This document shows, piece after piece, positions 38,446 through 54,247 of a stretch of 64,000 nt of DNA. Every line of letters begins with the position of its first letter. Position 1 is the stretch's first letter. Position numbers and translations under genes: made by a program. The stretch comes from Harmothoe impar (lineage: Eukaryota > Annelida > Polychaeta > Phyllodocida > Polynoidae): positions 43,679,472 through 43,743,471 of the forward strand of contig OX381715.1 in NCBI GenBank assembly GCA_947462335.1. The letters run 5' to 3'. The notes beneath the pieces were generated by a model. The model made no database searches, had not been told where the DNA came from, and saw only the letters and a program-made list of their open reading frames with translations.

Positions 38446-38520
38446 CTCGCCTGGTGTCAACTGCGCACTTTCCCCTGCTTGCCCGGGCCAGACAAGCTAT
38501 TGTACCTGGATATACCATCA

Positions 38521-38605
38521 GCCTCGATAGCTCAACTAGGAGAGACTGGAACTCCCAATCTAAGGGTCCTGGGTTCGGTCCTGGGTTCGGTCCTGGGTGT
38601 GGCTT
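38521..38605 (+). repeat. tRNA-like SINE head, forward
   Basis: GATAGCTCAACTAGGAGAG resembles an A-box and GGTTCGGTCCT a B-box; the B-box segment is tandemly duplicated (38570-38597). The following ~150 bp (..AACCTTTTGCAA..) links to a second tRNA-like head in the opposite direction. Confidence 0.5.
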
Positions 38606-38749
38606 TTAGTGTAACATAGATGATTACCAAAAGTGGTTACCAAAAGACTATACCCAAACCTTTTGCAAAGGCTCATAAAATGTTTTATAAAAACGTTTTG
38701 CCAAATCTTTTGGTGTAACCTTTTGCAACCAATGGGGTTAAAAATGGTC

Positions 38750-38830
38750 ACCACACCTAGCCTGGAGGGGATTTGAACTTAGATACTGCTAGTCATGAGT
38801 CCATTGTCCTAACCACAACCCTATCTTGGA
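38750..38830 (-). repeat. tRNA-like SINE head, reverse
   Basis: Read on the minus strand: TGGTTAGGACAATGGACTCA (A-box side) and AAGTTCAAATCCCC (B-box). It is a second tRNA-derived head facing the one at 38521-38605. Confidence 0.55.
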
Positions 38831-39234
38831 CAGGTAAAAGATTGTAGGTGTCCTAGCATGCAAGGAATGTAGTAGTTCCACTCTCCAAGCAGAGCTTTAG
38901 CTCCCTGATCTGGTCCACATGATTTGCTGAAGCTAGGGACTGGAAAGGAGAGGGTGCATACTGGGACCAGTCAAATATGGCGCTGTCCAGTGGACATCCA
39001 GCTGGTGGGGAATACACCAGCAGACCCCTGTTGATCAGCAGACCAACTGCCCTCATTGAGTGTATACCAGCAGCAGACACCTGTCGATCAGCGCTTATCG
39101 ACCTCATATTTTATATGCCAAGTTGGCTTAATCTAGGTTTAGGTCGCTGACAAGGTTAACATAAAAGACGGAACTTGTTTGGATCAAATGACAGAACACA
39201 ATATTTTGTATATAATAGAAGAGAAAAAAATTTA

Positions 39235-42745
<3,511 letters not shown>

Positions 42746-45726
42746 GTAAGATTATATAGTAATGCTTACTTGTTATTCAATGTGTATGATGATCATACCC
42801 AGTGTTTTGTACAGCAAACATTTAAGATGCAGTGTACGTTTCTGAAATGCACATAATATCGCCTAGTAAGACCATGAGAACTGAGGTTTGAAACTTTCAG
42901 TTTAGGCCTACAGTCCGAGACATTTTGAAAAGTGATGACGCTATTTTTCATTATTCATTATTTTTCATAACCTTTCCATATTAGGCTTTGGCCTAATTTG
43001 ATAGCTCTACCAAAATCGCCACTTGTACATGCATGTGGCCCTTACTTAGGGAGTGGTCCTTATCTATCAGCAAGGGGGTGTGGGGGGGGGGGGGGTGGTG
43101 GATTGGCAAGGGGGGAGAGAGAGCTAACAAGATTTCAACCCCTCCACGGGGATGGGGGGTGGTCAGAAAAATTTCACCACCCCCACCCCTTTTCAGCCAA
43201 AAAAACCTACACGTTACTAAAGTTGGGGGGGGTCTGAGAAGTTGGAAAATTTAAGTGGAAGGCCCATTTGAATGATGAATTTAGGGAAAATATATGTTAG
43301 ATGACTATGGTACATGTATTTCAATACAGAAAAATTCATGTTGAAAAGTCTGCCTTTGGCCTAAAAAAAAAAAGTTGTGTTCCGGTATCCCGACCGACCC
43401 TACGTTTTTGGGGCCGACCCTAATTTTTTTTGGACATTTTTTTAATTTTTGAGGAAATTTATGACATTTTTGGCGATTTTACTACTAAAATTGACTTTTT
43501 TGACCAAAAAAAAAATTTTAAAAAGAATTCCGACCTACTGACCCTGTTTATTTTTGGCCATGTTACTGGAACACTACTTTTTTTTTTTTTTAGGCCTTAC
43601 TTGTACCAGTAGCAAAATGAAATATTGTTGAACATTCCTGGCACTATGATACCAAATATAGTCACCCTGGGCCTAGATCATTCCTTTTAGACAGTGATCA
43701 TTATGTATCCACAGGAGCGGGGGGTGGGGGAGATGGTGAGCTCAGAGTGGGGGGGGGGGGGCAACAAAATTTCGGCCCCTCCAGAGGAGGCAGGGGACAA
43801 AACATTTCGACCCCTCTAAGGGGGGAGGGCCAAAAAAGTCACTGCTGCACCATTAGCTTTAATTTTGGCACCAAATATACCCACCCTTGATTCATTTGAA
43901 ATGATATTTTCGAAATAATGAAATATTTTTGACATAATGCACTTTTCATATGGCCCCCTGAAAAGCTGACGGTGGACCGTAAACTCAAATGCGTGTTCTC
44001 ATGGCCTAATTAATGTTGTCAATGTGTCAATGGCATATCTAAATGCGGCTCTGTACAAAGAATATATGTGGGATAGCCTATTTACTTGAGGACATCTAGG
44101 CCTATAGTCCCCCCCTAACTCCAGGTAAAAATATAGTGACCCTCACTTTCGCAAAGCGTTGATATCATACAGCCTATCTTTAAGTTTATCCAGAGAAAAT
44201 AAAGCCACCTGCGTAACCCCCCCCCCCCCCCACCCCACCCCAAACTCTTAGAAAAAAATGGACCCCCCTCCACCTCTCCCAAGAGTGGTCGACATGTAGG
44301 GCCTACTGTGGCCCTGGCGCATGGGGTAGGGGACTTGACTATTATAAATAAATACCCCCCCCCCATGACAATTAGGCCTATCTAGTACCGTATTCCACAT
44401 AATAAGCGTCCTGGGCGCTTATGAAATAATTTTTATGGCGTTTTGGTATAGTTTGATTGTCTCCAAAATAGTGAAGTTTAAGCCTTTGTTCCAGTGTAAA
44501 AAAATGCCCCGTAAGAGGGGAGGGGCGCTTATTACGTCGAATCAGGTAATCCTATTTTATGAACAGGACGAAAAATTCCCCTGCCTATGTAAGGAGGTGG
44601 GGTATGGATAAACCTTACCCAGTTGCCTCGTCAAGTCCCTTTCTCCCTCCTGCGAATATTAATTAGGTGGATCTCGCCGAAACTAGGGAGTGTGGTATAA
44701 GAGGTACTGAAGGGGGTATAAGAGGTACTGGAGGGAGTTGTATCATTTTCCAGCCAATCGGAATTGTCTGCTTTCCTTGTGTAATACATGGATTTTAGGG
44801 TTAGGGAGTGATCATTTTTTAACAGGGGGGGGTGGTGGGTTTTACACCCACCCCCGGCCAAGGGGTCGAAATTTGTCTACCCCCCACCCCTTGGGGTTGA
44901 AAATCTGCTCACGTGCGGGCCCTTTGAAGCCTAGTTACGCGCGGGCTGTTTGACTCAAAACAGGTTCAATTTTTTTGACCCCCCCCCAAGAGGGGTCCAA
45001 GATTGTCTGATTTCCTTGTGTAATACATGGACTTTAGGGTTATCTAGGGTGTAGAAACCATATTTTAGATCAAAATTGCAATTTGGAGAATTACAAGATG
45101 GCTGCCAAGATGGATGCTAAAAACTCAAGATTGTCTGATTTCCTTGTGTAATACATGTACTTTATGGTTAGGACACACCAAAAAAAATGTTTGTCAATGG
45201 ATTTTACTTTTCAAAAAATGGTGTGAATGAGCAATTATCTTTTTACCTAGCCTCCAACAAAAGTTCTTCATAGACCCCTAGGCTAAGTGAAATTTTTCCG
45301 AAAATAAGGTGCGCTAAATCCATTGAGCAACTTTGTCTGCCCTTATCTAGGGTTATCTAGATATAAAATAACTGTCAGGGGGCTCGATCCTTTTTCCTAC
45401 CTGGCTTATTATTGGGGGGGGGGGGGGCAGGGAGGCAGGGGGGGGGGAGGCAGGGGGGGACCACGGGATAGACTTATTGACTATACCCCCACCCACAATC
45501 CCAGTCCCCGAAGTATCACGGACCATAGGCCTAGACTGTATTTAAAACATAATCACCAGCTGCCGAAGGCACTGGTTTCCATAACAACTGATATATCGAC
45601 ATAGCGACACTAACATAGTAAATACCTGATAAGCTATAAAATTCAATAGCAATGACATCCCTAAAATGGTTTTTATATTTATGGATCAGTTCTATGTTTC
45701 AGTTCACCATGTCTAACTACTTTCAG
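42746..45726. other. Non-coding stretch, probable first intron, rich in G runs and satellite remnants
   Basis: Contains long G or C homopolymers (near 43080, 43750, 44220, 44825, 45415-45460), a CCCCTC/GAGGGG repeat near 43780, inverted remnants of the 128-bp satellite (44775-44810, 45010-45165) and a GGGCGCTTAT-type MITE remnant (44385-44545). No exon supported. Confidence 0.5.
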
Positions 45727-48700
45727 ATGGCATCAGCTGATCCGGCATGGGGCGCTGACCCAGTAAGGTGCAACTGCAGGACAAATGCCTGCACCCGGGT
45801 GAGAGGGATACGGGGTGAAAGTACTAGGGGGTATTGCCCCTGTCGGGAGAACAGGACACCCTGTACCTACCTGTGTAACTGTGGCACAGGAAAGTTCGAG
45901 TGCGCTAACAGTGATTATGTTGAGGAGGACAGGGTAGGCAGCGATTTTGATGATGAGGTCAATGATCCACCCTTTGAGTATGATGCTAGGGAGACACATG
46001 AACATGTAAGTACAATGGTTAAGCATGAAATATTACGATTACAGGTAACATAAATACTATAATTTCTTGTTTACCTCCTAAAAACCAAGTCCCTGTTGGT
46101 CCTGTGATTATTTGAGTCCTTTAAAGGAGAGAATCTTGGTTTCAGGGGCCAGGTTCCTGCACCCGTGCTTAAATTAGACTGACATGCTTTTTAGTGTGTA
46201 GGCCCTACTCTGTTGACCTATACCCCAACTCATTGTCAGTAAATATTGGTTTTATGTAAAATGTTGGTCTGTGTATGGTTCTAACAGTACATGACCGTAC
46301 AGTACAGATACCCTAAATCTTATTGTTCTTTCCTGCCAGGTGCTGACCGTCTTCCATGGGGAGGACGAAATCAGTGTCAATGTTTTAGACACACTGAATA
46401 CCAGTCTGCAAGAACTTGCGGTGGAACAAGGGGAGCTCAATGCCAGCCTGGTATGCATTATATTGATACTGGAAATGCTAATGGCTTTTATTTCTCTTCT
46501 TTTGAGAAAAAAAGTCCAAAAAAGGCTGCATCTTAGAAAAGTTACCTCCATGTGCTGACATCGAATTATAAAAAAGAAAAGAAAAAAGGCCAAAATCTAA
46601 AATGAAAAAGAATTAACATGTAGCCAAGCTACCTTTCATGATACAGGACCTTTCATGATTTTAGCAAAAAAGTACCTTGATTATAGATTTGAAAGAGAAG
46701 TATAAAGAAATTCACATCATTGATCATAGATAGTCCCATGGCATTTGCTGTATCAAGAGTGATAGGCATCTATACAAAAAAGGTTGAAGCAGAAAACTAG
46801 AGGGTCACCGATGAATTTAGAAAGTTTTGGATTTCTAAAGATTAATTGTTTTGCATTAACTGTAGGGTACTAAGAGTGTATAAAATGGTTTACTTCGCCT
46901 TAGATAAGTGAAGCAGAAATGGAACAACAAGCAACTGAGGCCAAGGGAGAACCAGCTAAGGAGAAGAAAAAAAAGAAAGCTGCTCCAACTGAGGCCATGA
47001 GAAAGAAGGCTGCTGAGGTGAAGTCACTACATACTTTGATATACATACATGTATAATTTTTGGATGCTTCCATGTTGTCCTTCAAACATAATCATGACAC
47101 CCTCTGCGTAAGCCATCATCTTCTCCCCATATAGTATTGACGTGACTCTACATGGGTATCTGATTTTCCCCCTGTGTCGTCATGTCAATTTTTAAAGAAA
47201 AGTGTCATTTCACAGTGTTGATTTTCATCTATTACATCTTGCTATATCTTTTCATATCTCTCGATTTTTGAAAGGGCTGTGTTGCTATCCTTTTTACCTG
47301 TATAGTAACAGGTATGAGTAAAACCACAAGGCTCTAGATATGATGAACATTCTCCTCCAAGACTGAGGTCAGCATGGTATGTTTAATCAAATAAGCTAAT
47401 TTTGCAATATTTGAAATGACATACTGTAAAACGCCACTTATAGGACAACGCCATCTATAAGCCAAACCCCTAATTTGAGACAAAAATTTGTCCTATACAA
47501 AATAGCTTTAAAGTCGCTTTTTCTTTATTATAATGTATGATAACCTTACCTGTAAGCCGAACCCCCAACTACAGAAAAGAATTCAGTTTATAGAGAATAG
47601 AAACACCAAAGAAAATTTGTCTTATAGGCGGGGCTTTACAGTAGTTATAGGCGGGGCTTTACGGTAGTAATTTTAGTAGTACATATTGTATAAATGTATG
47701 TTACTAGTCACCAACCACATATTGGTCTTTGTGTAGTACATAGACAGAGCTGCACGCTAAAGTGACTGAGTCAGTGGTTATTGCACAAGTGGTGATTGGG
47801 CCGTATTGCACGATGGCCGTAGAGCGTGTAATACGGCCGAGGGTTATTGCACGCTTCACTCACATACGGCACTCCCATAGGTTTAACCTTGATAGATCGT
47901 ATTCACCATGAAATAAAGGTATTTAGTAGTCACCAACCATATAATTACGGGCAGGCAGCTACATGGTTAATCAGTTTCAATAAAAAGAATAAGGAAGAAA
48001 GACAGTCTATGTCTACAGGGACTTAAATTGTTACTACAATTGGCTGCACTGCAAAACCAACAATTGCGGCAGACCTGTCCCCAATTTCAATCCCTACCGT
48101 GGCTCAGCTCCTAAAACAATAACTGCCGGGCCTTAAATAGCTGCCTGCTTTGATTAAGAGCCGGGTATATGGTGTAAGTCCAAATAAATAGCTCCCCCGG
48201 CAGCTATATGCGACGATACAGTGTATATATAGTATGCTATTTTACCGATATTTTTCTACTTAAACAGAAACAGAGAAAGGCTGATGCCGACCTGGTCAAA
48301 GCAAAGGTATGTACCGTAAAACCTTGCGTATAAGCCTAACTTGCGTATAACCCGCATCCCCAGTTTGGTGCGATCCTATAAGCCGCAGATGCCATCTGAG
48401 AATTGTTAATTTGGTACTGTAGTATACTTATAAAAACTCTTATAAGCCGCACCCTATATAGGCATGTTTGGTATCAAAAGAAAGCTGAGTCTGATTCGCG
48501 TACAAGCCGCGGCTTATACGCGAGGTTTTACGGTAATGCATATATTCTGAATGTATTTGAGCATTGTCTGGTTATCATTCCACATATAAACCGTTTTTTT
48601 AGTTAACTTCAGTCCTATCACATCCCTGGTGTTGTCCTTGACCTGGGGACACCTATGACCGGGTGACATCTATGGCTGGTCTCTTGTATGCCCCTAACAT

Positions 48701-50793
48701 TCAGATGCATACCATCATGAAAAAGTAAAAATGCCTTTAAACGTTGAGATTTTTTACTTTCTAAAACCTTGTGAAATAAATCTATTGGATTTCTATGTAC
48801 ATCTATCTGCTCTAAAAAAGCACATATACAATTCTGCTGGTCACAGACAACTGCCGGTCATAGACAACCGCCGGTCATAGACAACCGCCGGTCATAGACA
48901 ACCACCGGTCATAGACAACCGCCGGTCATAGACAACCACCGGTCATAGACAACCGCCGGTCATAGACAACCGCTGAGACACAGCCATGTAATTAAGGCCG
49001 TTTTATTCTGATAACTTGGATTACGGATCCGCAGATGGAAATTTTGGCATTTTGTAAAAATTTCTTTTTTTTTACCCCCCTCCGCTGGGATTTTTTTGAG
49101 AATTTTAGCAAAAAAAAAAAAAAAAAGTACATGCTGACAGGCAGACACCCAGAATTAGGCTTTCAAAATTGGGAATATTTCTCGATATACCTTCATTATT
49201 TCTCAATATACCTATATTTGATAGCCAAACAAGACTTTTTGCATGCTTTTTTTTTTTTTTTTTTTCCTCCCGCCCCTGGAAAATTGTAATACTAAATGGC
49301 AGCTTTTTTTGTTTTTTTTTCCCTCCCGCCCCCCCAAAATATTGGCTCTGAGTGCCCGTAATCCAAGTTATCAAAAAAAGATGGCCTAACAAATCAGAAA
49401 CATTTCATGTATCAAGGTCCAGGATTGCGTCCTAAAGGGACCTCTGGCCCTTGAAGTATCCCCCCTCTCCAATAAGACACCTTTGTTGGGTATTTTACGA
49501 TTGATTCGCCTTATGGCATTGACTCATAGAGGGGGGTCAGCATACAAGGCCAGACCCAACAAAAAGTTGGTCAATGGATTTAGTACACCTCATTTTTGCG
49601 GAAATGGAGCTTTATTCTTTGAAAAAAACAACTTGTCAATGGCTTTCGCTCATCTGGTATTTCCGAAATTGAGAATTTTTTGTTTTAATTTTTTTCTTCA
49701 TGTAATTCCCCAGATCAACCTATAAATTTTTATGTTAGGGGTAGACTAAGAACTTTTGTCAGAGGCTGGGTAAAAAAATTTGAATGGCGAAAAGCTTTAT
49801 GTAGGCTTCATAGTTTTGGCTAATGGAATTGAAAAAGATAAAAAATGAACACAAACAGCACACTTGATTAATACGTCTTGCTTATTTGACTTCTTATTTC
49901 ACGAGGCTATAGCAGGCATGGGATTTTTCCTGGTTTCCGGATTTTTGAGGGCCTAAAGGTCACCCCTGTGATTTGTGCAGATCAAATGAAAAAATATTGT
50001 TACATTGATAGGAGAGGAGTCTCAGTCTGTAGAGGCCTTCATGCCATGCAATGTATACAAAATGCCCCCCAGATAACGTCTTTTGGCTGCTTTCGGAATT
50101 TTTCTTCAAAACCCAATTCCATGCCTAGTTGTGTCTTCTTCTGTATAGTTTGCTGTCTAGACCTTTATTTGTTTGCTGTCAGAACTACATTAAACCTTAA
50201 ACTCGTGAAATAACCCTGTCAGCAGACCAAAACTTGTAAATCTTTCTTAACAATTAATGGTAAAACCCAGGAAATGTTATTTACAGATCACCAAGTTGCC
50301 GAAAGATGGGGTCCAAACCTTAGTTCTGAAACTTGCAGACCTGTACCCAGACCTCGTAGACATGGCCATGGGGCCCAATCCTCCGCAACCACCACCCCAC
50401 GCCCTACCTGATGGATGGTGCAAGTGCAAAAGGTGCAGAGAGATGCCGACAACCATTGAGAGGTTATGCTGTATCCCGAGGCCCTTGGCAAATAAGGAGG
50501 ATAAGAGCTGCATACTGATTACCGACGGAGGGATAATAAACCAACTGGTGCTGTCTCGTACAGCATTGGAGGTTGCAGTACTCAACCATAACGAATACTG
50601 CATCCAAAATGATGATCCCTCTGACAATGCCACATTAAGGCACATGGCTTACCGCAAGTTTGTCTTGTGGAGGCGGGGGCCCCTCGGCGCTGGGGTACGG
50701 GTAGTTATCCCCAGCTGCGTAGTTTGGGCTATACGGGATAAATACCCATCTCCAAATGGCAGATACACAGGTTACAAGCCACTTATATATTAG
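45727..50793 (+). CDS. CXC-like cysteine domain plus P2X7-type ballast domain protein, five exons
   Basis: Exons 45727-46044, 46340-46450, 46904-47017, 48268-48306 and 50287-50793, all in phase 0 with GT-AG borders, give about 362 residues from the ATG at 45727. Residues 15-59 are Cys-rich with C-x-C spacing (C15, C17, C22, C37, C39, C46, C50, C52, C59), resembling a tesmin/CXC zinc module. The middle exons encode a charged, Lys-rich helical linker (KEKKKKKAAP). The last exon encodes a domain like the cytoplasmic zinc-binding ballast of P2X7: GWCKCKRCREMP, LCC, SCILITDGG, LVLSRTALEVAV, LRHMAYRKFVLWRRG, VIPSCVVWAIRDKYP, GRYTGYKP. There are no channel helices, so it is not a receptor. It faces the transposase gene tail to tail. 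Confidence 0.82.
47424..47641. mobile_element. TA-flanked MITE (CTGTAAA ends), intronic
   Basis: Ends CTGTAAAACGCCACTTATAG and, inverted, CTGTAAAGCCCCGCCTATAA, with TA at 47422-47423 and 47642-47643. A partial second right end follows (to 47666). Confidence 0.75.
47745..47916. repeat. Foldback-family fragment (GCACGCTAAAGTGACTGAG)
   Basis: Starts ACAGAGCTGCACGCTAAAGT and ends TTCACCATGAAATAA; an inverse-orientation relative with the same ends occupies 59065-59458. Internal ATTGCACGATGG / CGTGTAATACGG segments are inverted. Confidence 0.65.
48314..48533. mobile_element. TA-flanked MITE (CCGTAAAACC ends), intronic
   Basis: 220 bp with inverted ends CCGTAAAACCTTGCGTATAA and CCGTAAAACCTCGCGTATAA, TA at 48312-48313 and 48534-48535. 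It begins seven bases after the exon 4 donor of the ballast-domain gene. Older relatives are at 52075-52280, 61723-61860 and 62035-62241. Confidence 0.88.
48840..48972. repeat. 17-bp minisatellite
   Basis: Eight copies of CCGGTCATAGACAACCG. Confidence 0.93.
48996..49386. mobile_element. TAA-flanked MITE (GGCC ends)
   Basis: 391 bp with inverted ends that share GGCC and TGATAACTTGGATTACGG, flanked by TAA at 48993-48995 and 49387-49389. The 3-bp TAA duplication fits PIF/Harbinger-type elements. The interior has A and T homopolymers. Confidence 0.75.
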
Positions 50794-51054
50794 AGATAGA
50801 AATCAGCTGGGATCGTCATTTTGGATGCAGTACCATTTTAAAAAAAAGTAAAGTCACCAAAGGGTGGTTTATATGTGACCCATTTTAACTAAATGGGAAG
50901 AAAGTTACACTTTGAAGAGTTTAAAAAAAGAAAGAGTTTTTGACATGATTCTACCATATGAGTAGTCATCTTCTGGAATCCTAAGTTGCAAAACTATTTC
51001 AATCCCTATAAATCCCAGAAATCTGGTCGTATGGCTTATAATCTTATTGAATAA

Positions 51055-51457
51055 GGCCACTTAAAATTGATTATCCGCTTAGCAGATAGCGCCCATCAAC
51101 CTTTTTTTAGCCTTTCCCATAAAAAAAACTCATAATGACCGCTCCTGTCCAAAGAAAAAGGTCAAATTTCCGCTTCAATCTAAGAGCAGGGATGCCAAAT
51201 TACCTCACCCCTAAATTTGTATTTGTTTCTTCTGCTTTGAATTTAGTAGAGCTTTTTACATGTATATGTATATAAACTTTTAAAAATACTATATTGTATG
51301 TCTAGGTCCAAGAAATATTGGTTATAAACCATAAAAGTCTTCTCAAAAGGAAAAAAAGAAAAGTCTTGAAAAAAGTATTAATTAAAAAAAAGCCTCCCTC
51401 CCTCACCCATTTTTCTTAAAAAGTGTCCCCAAATCTGATAATCAATTTTAAGTGGCC
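51055..51457. mobile_element. TAA-flanked MITE (GGCCACTTAAAATTG ends)
   Basis: 403 bp, perfect 21-bp inverted ends (GGCCACTTAAAATTGATTAT + C), TAA at 51052-51054 and 51458-51460. PIF/Harbinger-like. Confidence 0.85.
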
Positions 51458-52959
51458 TAATTCAGCTAACATCTAATTTACATATTAATGGCCTAATGTT
51501 TATTAGTTTCCATTTGCTGTACACGGAAATGCCAATATTACAACACTTTTCAAGTGCGACTAGCTTTTTTGAAGAATTATACTATAGTGCTAAACGTGAC
51601 CACAGGCTAGCGCCTTATAGGATTCCAGCAAGCTACAGCTATTGTGTCCTCTACCTTTTAATCAAATTTTGACGATCATTTTCTGCTCTATCCCAACAAT
51701 TTTCATCTCAGAAACCAACTTTATCTGTGTCAGGACTGTTGAGTTTTGAAGGCTCTCAACGAGACTGTGTTACAACATATAGTATACCCATGTGAATAGC
51801 TAATGTCAAACATGTTGGTAATGATGTAACTCTCAACATCGGCTTTGCATCTACCTGTGATACTTCTGCACATTTTCTTCTGCGAAATACTGGAATAACT
51901 TGGTTTGTTGGAGTGGATGATCCAATTTGTTATTGCATGGAAATTGTACATTTGTAAATGGTATAGCAGTATGTTGTGATTGCACTTCAGTTTATCAATA
52001 CTCATCTCTTTTTGGGCTCAGCCTTTTAAAAGTAACTTGGGGTCTTGAGTTGATGACTACCGCTATGATTCCTACCATAAATTCCCGTATATAACTCGCA
52101 CGTCATGTATAACCTGCACCCTGACTTTGGGAGAATCCTGTAACACGCAGCGGCTTGAAAATTGTGATTTCAGTACTGTTCTATATCCTTGCGTTACCAA
52201 CCCCCTAGACTCAGAGATTTATTGTGAAACCCAAATTAGAGGTTTGATTCACGTTGGATTCACACAAGTTTTATGCAGGAATTTATGTAAGATCATATTT
52301 ATGAAATAGATGGATTAAGTCAAGGTTATCCGTTGCTAGAAAGAAAGATATGATAACAAGTTAAACAGTCTTTGTCAACGTGAAATAAATTGCTTATTGT
52401 GATGGATTTAAAATTAAAAACTTGAATCAATTTAAAACATTTGTCAAGGAAATTTATTGAGAATATTGCATTTACGGACATTAAACAGGTAAACCACTAT
52501 AGGTATAGATGTTGCATATAGAATTGGTTACCACAAACTTCCTTGTAACGAATTTTAGTTATAATAAACTGTAATGCTTGGTCCAGATTTTCACCTATGC
52601 ATTTCTATAGTAAAATAAATTGGTTATAACGAAGTGCTATTGGTGTAAATTTATGTTTATAATAAACAAATCATTTATATTCAGAAATATAGTTCAAAAG
52701 CTTATTTGTAAAATGAATGTGATTTCCTACAGCAACTTAGAACAAAACAGATATTTCTGCAAACATCTTTTAGAAAAAGTATTCCTAATAGTCCCATGGA
52801 TAAAGTTATGCCCTTACACTAGGGAGACGTCACCACACTACAGAGGCAGACATTATATAGAGTGAAGTTCTCACACTAGGCACACATCAGGGAGTGACGT
52901 CTTCACACTAGCCTGACAGGGTGTGGGGTAGTGAGACACCTGACTTAGGCTCTACTAGT

Positions 52960-53135
52960 TCCTTTTGCTGCTTAGAAAGCCCTGGCGGCGGGGAGTCACT
53001 CTTAGACCTGCCCCCACTCCCTCTTGCCGCTTAGAAAGCCCTGGCGGCGGGGAGTCACTCGTAGACATGCCCCCACTCCCTCTTGCCGCTTAGAAAGCCC
53101 TGGAGGCAGGGAATCACTCTTAGACCTGTCCTAAA
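52960..53135. repeat. ~62-bp tandem repeat, three copies
   Basis: Units with CTTAGAAAGCCCTGGCGGCG and GGGAGTCACTCTTAGACCTG, then CCCCCACTCCCTCTTGC. Confidence 0.9.
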
Positions 53136-54247
53136 CTACCCCATCCCAGGGATATTGAGAGGGCCGCGCCCTGCGCCATGGGCGCATTAAAATCGGGAAT
53201 GGCGCATTGGAATCCCTACAGGTGCGCCCTATGGCGCATAGGCTTTCTAGAACTGAAAGAATTTTTAAAATATTCCAATTAGAACCAAAGTTAGCAATCC
53301 CCAATCTGACAGCAGTTTTTTTTCTCCAAAAAGTCTCGGAGTACCTTAATCTATCCCATATATCAGTCTATAGAGGATTTTTCTCAATTTCCTTGGAATA
53401 CCATGTCTCCAAACCCCTCATAATATACCAAACTACAGATAAAATTTCAAAATTCTCCCAAAATTCCACAGCACACACAATAATGTTGGTTAAATTCTTG
53501 AATTTTCTAACTGCAATTTGCCCCCCCCCCCCTCCCCCCAGTTCACACTCAAAACATCTTAAAGCCCAGCGCCCCTATATATAGGGCTGAGCACCTGTCC
53601 CAACTGCACTCCGACTGCCGCTGGAGGGGTACTGAGATCTGGGCCTTTAAATGAATGTCCTCCCACCCCCCCCCCCCCCGAATGCATGCATCCAGAGGTA
53701 GAATTTCCAGATTTTCTTTGAGCAATAACACGAAGCCACCGACCCACCCCCCCCTCCGCCAAAAAAAATCATCTAAATTCGTATACGTTCTCCTAATCAG
53801 ACCAAAGTTTCCATTTACATCACATACCTGCATCACAAAATGGAAATCGCTCAGTAAACAATAGTTCATTTGACTTGAATCATATAGATTTCTTTGCTCC
53901 TTAAGACTTAGAGTGCCAGCTGTGTAGTTTGGGCTATACCGATTTCATCCAAGTCCTTCTAGTGTTAGTGATATTTTAAAACTGGGTATTTTCTGAAGGG
54001 GTATTCAGTGCCTAGTTAGTTAGAAGATACATGCATAACAGTTATACAGCAAATTCACTTAGAAAAGTGTCTTGTCCCATATTAGATTTAACTGCACATA
54101 AACCACTGGGTGTGTTAGAAATTTAGTCTTCTTGATATATTGACCATGGAATACGGCACAGAATATTCTAAATACATCGAGAAAATTGTGAGTTATCTAA
54201 CTTGTTAAGACATTAGTGGAATATGTATCTGAGCAGCAATGAGTTCC

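Larger units (their letters stand above)
50794..54247. other. Intergenic region between the two convergent genes
   Basis: Contains the MITE at 51055-51457, a diverged CCGTAAA-type MITE (52075-52280), a three-copy repeat (52960-53130) and poly-C runs (53520, 53668, 53747). No gene seen. Confidence 0.6.

Noticed and set aside
45652..45726. Upstream in-frame ATG with a hydrophobic start (FLYLWISS) as a signal peptide for the ballast-domain gene
   Set aside because: A clear acceptor (ACTTTCAG) lies directly before the ATG at 45727 and the upstream bases look intronic; a secreted form cannot be fully excluded without transcripts.
48840..48972. 17-bp repeats considered as a CRISPR-like array
   Set aside because: No spacers: units are directly adjacent, and the context is eukaryotic; it is a minisatellite.
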